This document shows, piece by piece, positions 14,851 to 17,853 of a stretch of 17,853 nucleotides of DNA (position 1 is the stretch's first letter; every line of letters begins with the position of its first letter). Under the pieces are notes generated by a model. It made no database searches. It had not been told where the DNA came from and worked only from the letters and a program-made list of their open reading frames with translations. Location: the NCBI GenBank assembly GCA_031280705.1, contig JAITGJ010000010.1:1-17853 (forward strand), given 5' to 3'. Position numbers and translations under genes: made by a program. This stretch comes from Spirochaetaceae bacterium (GTDB lineage Bacteria; Spirochaetota; Spirochaetia; Treponematales; Breznakiellaceae).

Positions 14851-15426
14851 TCACTTCACCAGACCCGAAAAACCCATAAAAGCGATGGAAAGCAGCGCCG
14901 CCGATACAAACAGGATGGGAGCGCCCTTCAAAAAGGCCGGTATGGGACTGGTTTTTATCCGGCGGCGAATTCCCGCAAGGAGGAGCAGCGCAAGGAGAAA
15001 GCCCAGCGCCACGCCGAACGCGAACACCACCGACTCGATAAAGTTGTACCCCGTCGTCTGTACGTCGAGGGTTACGGCGAGAATGGCGCAGTTAGTAGTA
15101 ATAAGCGCGAGGTATATACCCATCGAGCTATACAGCGCCGGGGCTGCCTTTTTGAGGTAAAATTCCACCAACTGGACCAGTGAGGCGATAACGAGGATGA
15201 ACACAAGAAGCTGGAGAAATTCGAGCTTGAGCGGCACCAGGAGAAACTGATAAACCGGCCAGGTAACACAGGCCGCAAGCACGGTAACAAAGGTTACGGC
15301 AAGCCCCATGCCGATGGATTTGTCCTCATCGGTACTCATCCCGATAAACGGACAAAGCGCGAGGAAGCGCATAAGCACCACGTTGTTAATCAAGAAAGCC
15401 TTGATAAAAATGCTGAACAGATTCAT
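14851..15426 (-). CDS. rnfA: Rnf complex membrane subunit A
   Basis: This 191-residue integral membrane protein of the RnfA/NqrE family has about six transmembrane helices. Family hallmarks are IKAFLINNVVLMRFLALCPF near the N-terminus, the conserved Cys25 in that segment, and YLALITTNCAILAVTL in the middle with a second conserved Cys. These two Cys are expected to hold an intramembrane 2Fe-2S cluster in the ion-pumping core. Its ATG overlaps the rnfE stop as ATGA. The length is typical. Confidence 0.96.
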   Translation of the reverse strand: MNLFSIFIKAFLINNVVLMRFLALCPFIGMSTDEDKSIGMGLAVTFVTVLAACVTWPVYQFLLVPLKLEFLQLLVFILVIASLVQLVEFYLKKAAPALYSSMGIYLALITTNCAILAVTLDVQTTGYNFIESVVFAFGVALGFLLALLLLAGIRRRIKTSPIPAFLKGAPILFVSAALLSIAFMGFSGLVK

Positions 15427-16073
15427 AAAGCCGCTCCATGCTGATGCGTACCGCCTTCAACGGCCGCCGGTTCGCCCTTCTTTTCCCGCCGCGCCTTTAT
15501 TGCCATATTAAGGGCTATAAACAGGGCAAAGACAAGGAAGCCGCCGGGAGGCAGGACAAAAAACAGAATGGGCTGGAACGAGTCCGGCAGTACCGGAAAC
15601 CCCAGAATCGCGCCGGATCCCAAAAGCTCCCGCACCACGCTGATCCCGGTCAGCACCCAGGTATAGCCCAGGCCCATGCCAAGCGCGTCAAAGATCACCG
15701 CGCCCACGGGCTGTTTCGAGGCAAACCCCTCGACACGGCCCATGATGATGCAGTTTACCACGATGAGGGGGATAAAGACGCCCATCGCTTTGGACAGATC
15801 CGGAAAATATGCCTTGAGCACATAGTCGATCACCGTGGTAAACGCCGCGATAATAATGATAAAAATCGGGATACGGACCGATTCGGGGATCAGTTTTCTG
15901 AACACGGCGATCACCAGTTCCGACATAAGGAGCACGAAAGTCATGGAGAGGCCCATGCCGATGCCGTTCGCCACGGCGGTGGTTACCGCAAGCGAGGAGC
16001 AAAGCCCGATCATCAGCACGAGCAGCGGATTCTCCCGGATGATACCGTTGGTAAAGATTTTTCCGTAATGCAT
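15423..16073 (-). CDS. rnfE: Rnf complex membrane subunit E
   Basis: This 216-residue integral membrane protein of the RnfE/NqrD family is paralogous to RnfA. It has NPLLVLMIGLCSSLAVTT with the conserved Cys25 near the N-terminus and IPLIVVNCIIMGRVEGFAS with the second cluster Cys, followed by FDALGMGLGYTWVL. The C-terminal tail is charged with a Gly/His-rich end (GGTHQHGAAL). The rnfG stop codon TAA directly abuts its ATG, and its own stop overlaps the rnfA start. Confidence 0.96.
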   Translation of the reverse strand: MHYGKIFTNGIIRENPLLVLMIGLCSSLAVTTAVANGIGMGLSMTFVLLMSELVIAVFRKLIPESVRIPIFIIIIAAFTTVIDYVLKAYFPDLSKAMGVFIPLIVVNCIIMGRVEGFASKQPVGAVIFDALGMGLGYTWVLTGISVVRELLGSGAILGFPVLPDSFQPILFFVLPPGGFLVFALFIALNMAIKARREKKGEPAAVEGGTHQHGAAL

Positions 16074-16673
16074 TTATTTCCCTCCCCGCGCCGCGAGGTA
16101 CGCGGAACCGGCTTTTCCGGCGGCCCTGACCGCTCCGGAAAGTCCCCGGCTCGTGATGGTGGCGGCGGTTATCGGGATAATATCGGCGCGGACTTCAAAG
16201 GCGTCCGTCACGGATTTTCCCGCGTATTGCCCCATAAAGGTAAGTCCCTTTGCCTTGTCCACAAAATACTTGGGAGACGCGGCATTGGCGCCAAGTCCCG
16301 GCGTATCGGTATGTTCAAGAATCTTTGCCCCGGCAAGCGTCCCGTCCGCGCGGACCCCGGTCAGCGTTACGATGGGCCCGTTAAAACCGGGGCCGGTAAC
16401 ACGGATGACAACGCCGATAAGGGCGCCGTCCCGGTAGATATCGTAGGCCGCGTCAAAGGTTACGGTAGAAACGCCGCTTTCAAGCGGCGCGGACACCGCC
16501 CGGAAATCGTCCGCCAGCGGGAAAAGGTCCTTGAGCGCCGCTTCCAGATCGGCCTTTGCGCGGACGGCGATAACCTCCGCCGTTCCGGCATACACAAAGG
16601 CCAGTCCCACGCAGGCCGCGGTGGCGAACGCCGCGAGGATCACGCCCAGTTTGAACATCGGTCCAATTTTCAT
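16074..16673 (-). CDS. rnfG: Rnf complex FMN-binding subunit G
   Basis: The 199-residue subunit has a single N-terminal membrane helix (about 7-29) and an extracytoplasmic FMN-binding domain. LEHTDTPGLGANA (119-131) and PITAATITSRGLSGAV (167-182) correspond to the conserved RnfG/NqrC segments. The flavinylation site, usually S/T-G-A-T, reads T-A-A-T here (Thr169-Thr172), so the Gly is replaced by Ala while the FMN-accepting Thr172 is kept. The start at 16673 is chosen because it overlaps the rnfD stop as ATGA; the longer open frame to 16997 only covers antisense-like sequence inside rnfD. Confidence 0.95.
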   Translation of the reverse strand: MKIGPMFKLGVILAAFATAACVGLAFVYAGTAEVIAVRAKADLEAALKDLFPLADDFRAVSAPLESGVSTVTFDAAYDIYRDGALIGVVIRVTGPGFNGPIVTLTGVRADGTLAGAKILEHTDTPGLGANAASPKYFVDKAKGLTFMGQYAGKSVTDAFEVRADIIPITAATITSRGLSGAVRAAGKAGSAYLAARGGK

Positions 16674-17701
16674 TTTGCCGCCCCCTTTTTGGCCACAAAA
16701 CCATATTTTTTCTGGAGGAACCGGTTGAGGAACGGTACGGCGGCATTCATAATCAGGATGCCGTAACTGGTTCCCTCCGGATACGCGCCGAAACGCCGTA
16801 TCAGCATGGTGATAATCCCCGCGCCAAAGCCGAAAATCAGTTTGCCCGCGGGGGTAACCGGCGCGGAAACATAATCGGTGATCATAAACACCGCCCCAAA
16901 AAAGAGACCGCCTGAAAGCAGGGCGAACAGCGGGTCCATGCCGAGGAGAAACGCGCCCGCAAAAGCGCCGGCGAGCATTGCAAGCGGGGCGCGCCAATCA
17001 ATGGTTTTTGTGATGAGAAGAAAAATCCCCCCGGCCAGGATCAGGAGGATCGACGTTTCGCCGGTACAGCCCCCGTGGTTCCCCAAAAAGAGGGTTTTGA
17101 CCGTATCCCCATAGGAGGACGATCCGGCAAGGCCGAGGGCGGCGAATTCCTTCCCCACTTCGGCAACGGTTCCCCCCGTTTTGATGATCCCCAGCGGGGT
17201 CGCCCCGGTAAGCGCGTCCGCGCCGTTTTTGACCGCCGCAAGGGGCCGCGCCCAGGTGGTGATTGCCGCGGGAAAACTCATGATGAGAAATGCCCGCCCG
17301 GTGAGCGCGGGATTAAACACGTTCGCGCCGAGGCCGCCGAAAAATTCCTTGGCGACAACGACGGCGAAAACCGCCCCCAGCGCCGTCATCCAGACGGGCG
17401 TGGCGGGCGGAATAACCAGCGCAAGCAGCAGACCCGTTACCGCGGCGGAAAGGTCGGCGGCGCGGATGTCCTGCCCGGTAACGCGGCGGAACAGCGATTC
17501 CGCGGCCATTGCCGAAGCGATGGAGACGAGGATATTTACCAGGGCGGGAACGCCGAAAATCACAACCCCGTAGACCGCCGCCGGAGCGAGGGCGATAAGG
17601 ACATTGCACATCAGCGCCCGGGCGTTTACCGGCGAAACAATATGAGGGCTGGACTGAAGCAGCACCAGTTTCCGTTCCAGGGCTTTTTCGTTTTCTGCCA
17701 T
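16670..17701 (-). CDS. rnfD: Rnf complex membrane subunit D
   Basis: This 343-residue polytopic membrane protein of the RnfD/NqrB family carries covalent FMN. Visible hallmarks are SSPHIVSPVNARALMCNVLI (17-36), FGGLGANVFNPALTGRAFL (121-139) and the flavinylation site DALTGATPLG (162-171, FMN Thr168). GNHGGCTGETS (about residues 209-219) and YPEGTSYGILIMNAAVP near the C-terminus are also typical. AAGGAG lies about 10 nt before the ATG. It is the first gene of the Rnf cluster in this window; rnfC, which normally precedes rnfD, is not seen before the right edge. Confidence 0.97.
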   Translation of the reverse strand: MAENEKALERKLVLLQSSPHIVSPVNARALMCNVLIALAPAAVYGVVIFGVPALVNILVSIASAMAAESLFRRVTGQDIRAADLSAAVTGLLLALVIPPATPVWMTALGAVFAVVVAKEFFGGLGANVFNPALTGRAFLIMSFPAAITTWARPLAAVKNGADALTGATPLGIIKTGGTVAEVGKEFAALGLAGSSSYGDTVKTLFLGNHGGCTGETSILLILAGGIFLLITKTIDWRAPLAMLAGAFAGAFLLGMDPLFALLSGGLFFGAVFMITDYVSAPVTPAGKLIFGFGAGIITMLIRRFGAYPEGTSYGILIMNAAVPFLNRFLQKKYGFVAKKGAAK

Positions 17702-17741
17702 AACCGTACTTCTCCTTATGTAGTATCTGTCTATAATAGAT

Positions 17742-17769
17742 CTGTTCTGAAACTTCAGTTTCAGAACAG
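17742..17769. repeat. Perfect 12-bp palindrome upstream of rnfD
   Basis: CTGTTCTGAAAC (17742-17753), loop TTCA, GTTTCAGAACAG (17758-17769). The plus-strand core TCTGAAACTTCAGTTT is nearly identical to the minus-strand core of the repeat at 12189-12223. A TATTAT at 17738-17733 on the minus strand next to it could be a -10, but no good -35 is present. Confidence 0.8.
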
Positions 17770-17784
17770 CTTCCGCTTAAAAAC

Positions 17785-17817
17785 GCGGTTTCATAAGGCT
17801 TTAGCCTGAGAAACCGC
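17785..17817. repeat. Second hairpin upstream of rnfD
   Basis: GCGGTTTC (17785-17792) pairs with GAAACCGC (17810-17817). Inside, AGGCT (17796-17800) pairs with AGCCT (17803-17807) around a TT loop, which gives a stem with an internal loop. Confidence 0.7.
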
Positions 17818-17822
17818 AGGAC

Positions 17823-17853
17823 GTGTTCCGAAACCAACCGGGTTTTGGAACAC
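17823..17853. repeat. Third hairpin upstream of rnfD, at the window edge
   Basis: GTGTTCCGAAACC (17823-17835), loop AACCG, GGTTTTGGAACAC (17841-17853): a 13-bp stem with one G-T wobble. It may extend beyond the right edge. Confidence 0.7.

Noticed and set aside
15438..16766. 442-codon plus-strand open frame opposite rnfE and rnfG
   Set aside because: The opposite strand encodes unmistakable Rnf subunits; this frame is His/Arg/Gly-rich without recognisable domains.
16674..16997. N-terminal extension of rnfG
   Set aside because: It lies wholly within rnfD in another frame; the ATGA overlap at 16670-16673 and the normal RnfG length support the short form.

Overview
The window looks like chromosome of a GC-rich spirochete, most likely a Treponema-type organism. 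The genus is an inference from gene content: a bacterial XPB-type helicase with its partner protein, an Rnf complex, a DUF815 ATPase, an OmpA-type envelope protein, and a lipoprotein with GLUG-like repeats and a spirochete-style lipobox. Base composition is high GC in the coding regions, which produces many long antisense open frames. A few intergenic patches are clearly AT-rich. I see no tRNA, rRNA, CRISPR array or intact transposase.

Layout. (1) 1-1181, minus: a coiled-coil PspA-like protein overlaps a glycerophosphodiester phosphodiesterase whose C-terminus runs off the left edge. (2) 1284-2663, plus: a secreted or envelope protein with a C-terminal OmpA peptidoglycan-binding domain, followed by a hairpin-rich intergenic stretch. 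(3) 2888-7696, minus: an apparent operon of XPB-like helicase, Helicase_C_3-type partner and NYN-nuclease/LOTUS protein, with a consensus -10 promoter upstream. (4) 7918-9686, minus: a GLUG-repeat lipoprotein behind a TTGACA-N16-TATAAT promoter. It has a 13-C homopolymer between a well-placed upstream ATG and the main reading frame. (5) 9925-12033, plus: an alpha/beta hydrolase and chorismate synthase (aroC), 12 nt apart. (6) 12034-12327: an AT-rich gap with a palindromic repeat and a 28-codon ORF. (7) 12328-17701, minus: rnfD-rnfG-rnfE-rnfA-rnfB followed by a DUF815 AAA+ ATPase, mostly joined by ATGA overlaps. rnfC is not in the window and may lie just beyond the right edge. The last 150 bases hold three successive hairpins.

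How the genes work together. RnfD, G, E, A and B form most of a membrane ferredoxin:NAD+ oxidoreductase that couples electron transfer to ion pumping. DUF815 is translationally coupled to rnfB, which is suggestive but functionally unexplained. The XPB/partner/NYN group looks like a nucleic-acid maintenance unit.

The most notable observation is the poly-C tract. With 13 C the upstream ATG frame terminates after 16 codons. With 14 (or 11) C it would run straight into the lipoprotein. This is the arrangement of a translational phase-variation switch, captured here in the OFF state or miscalled by one base.
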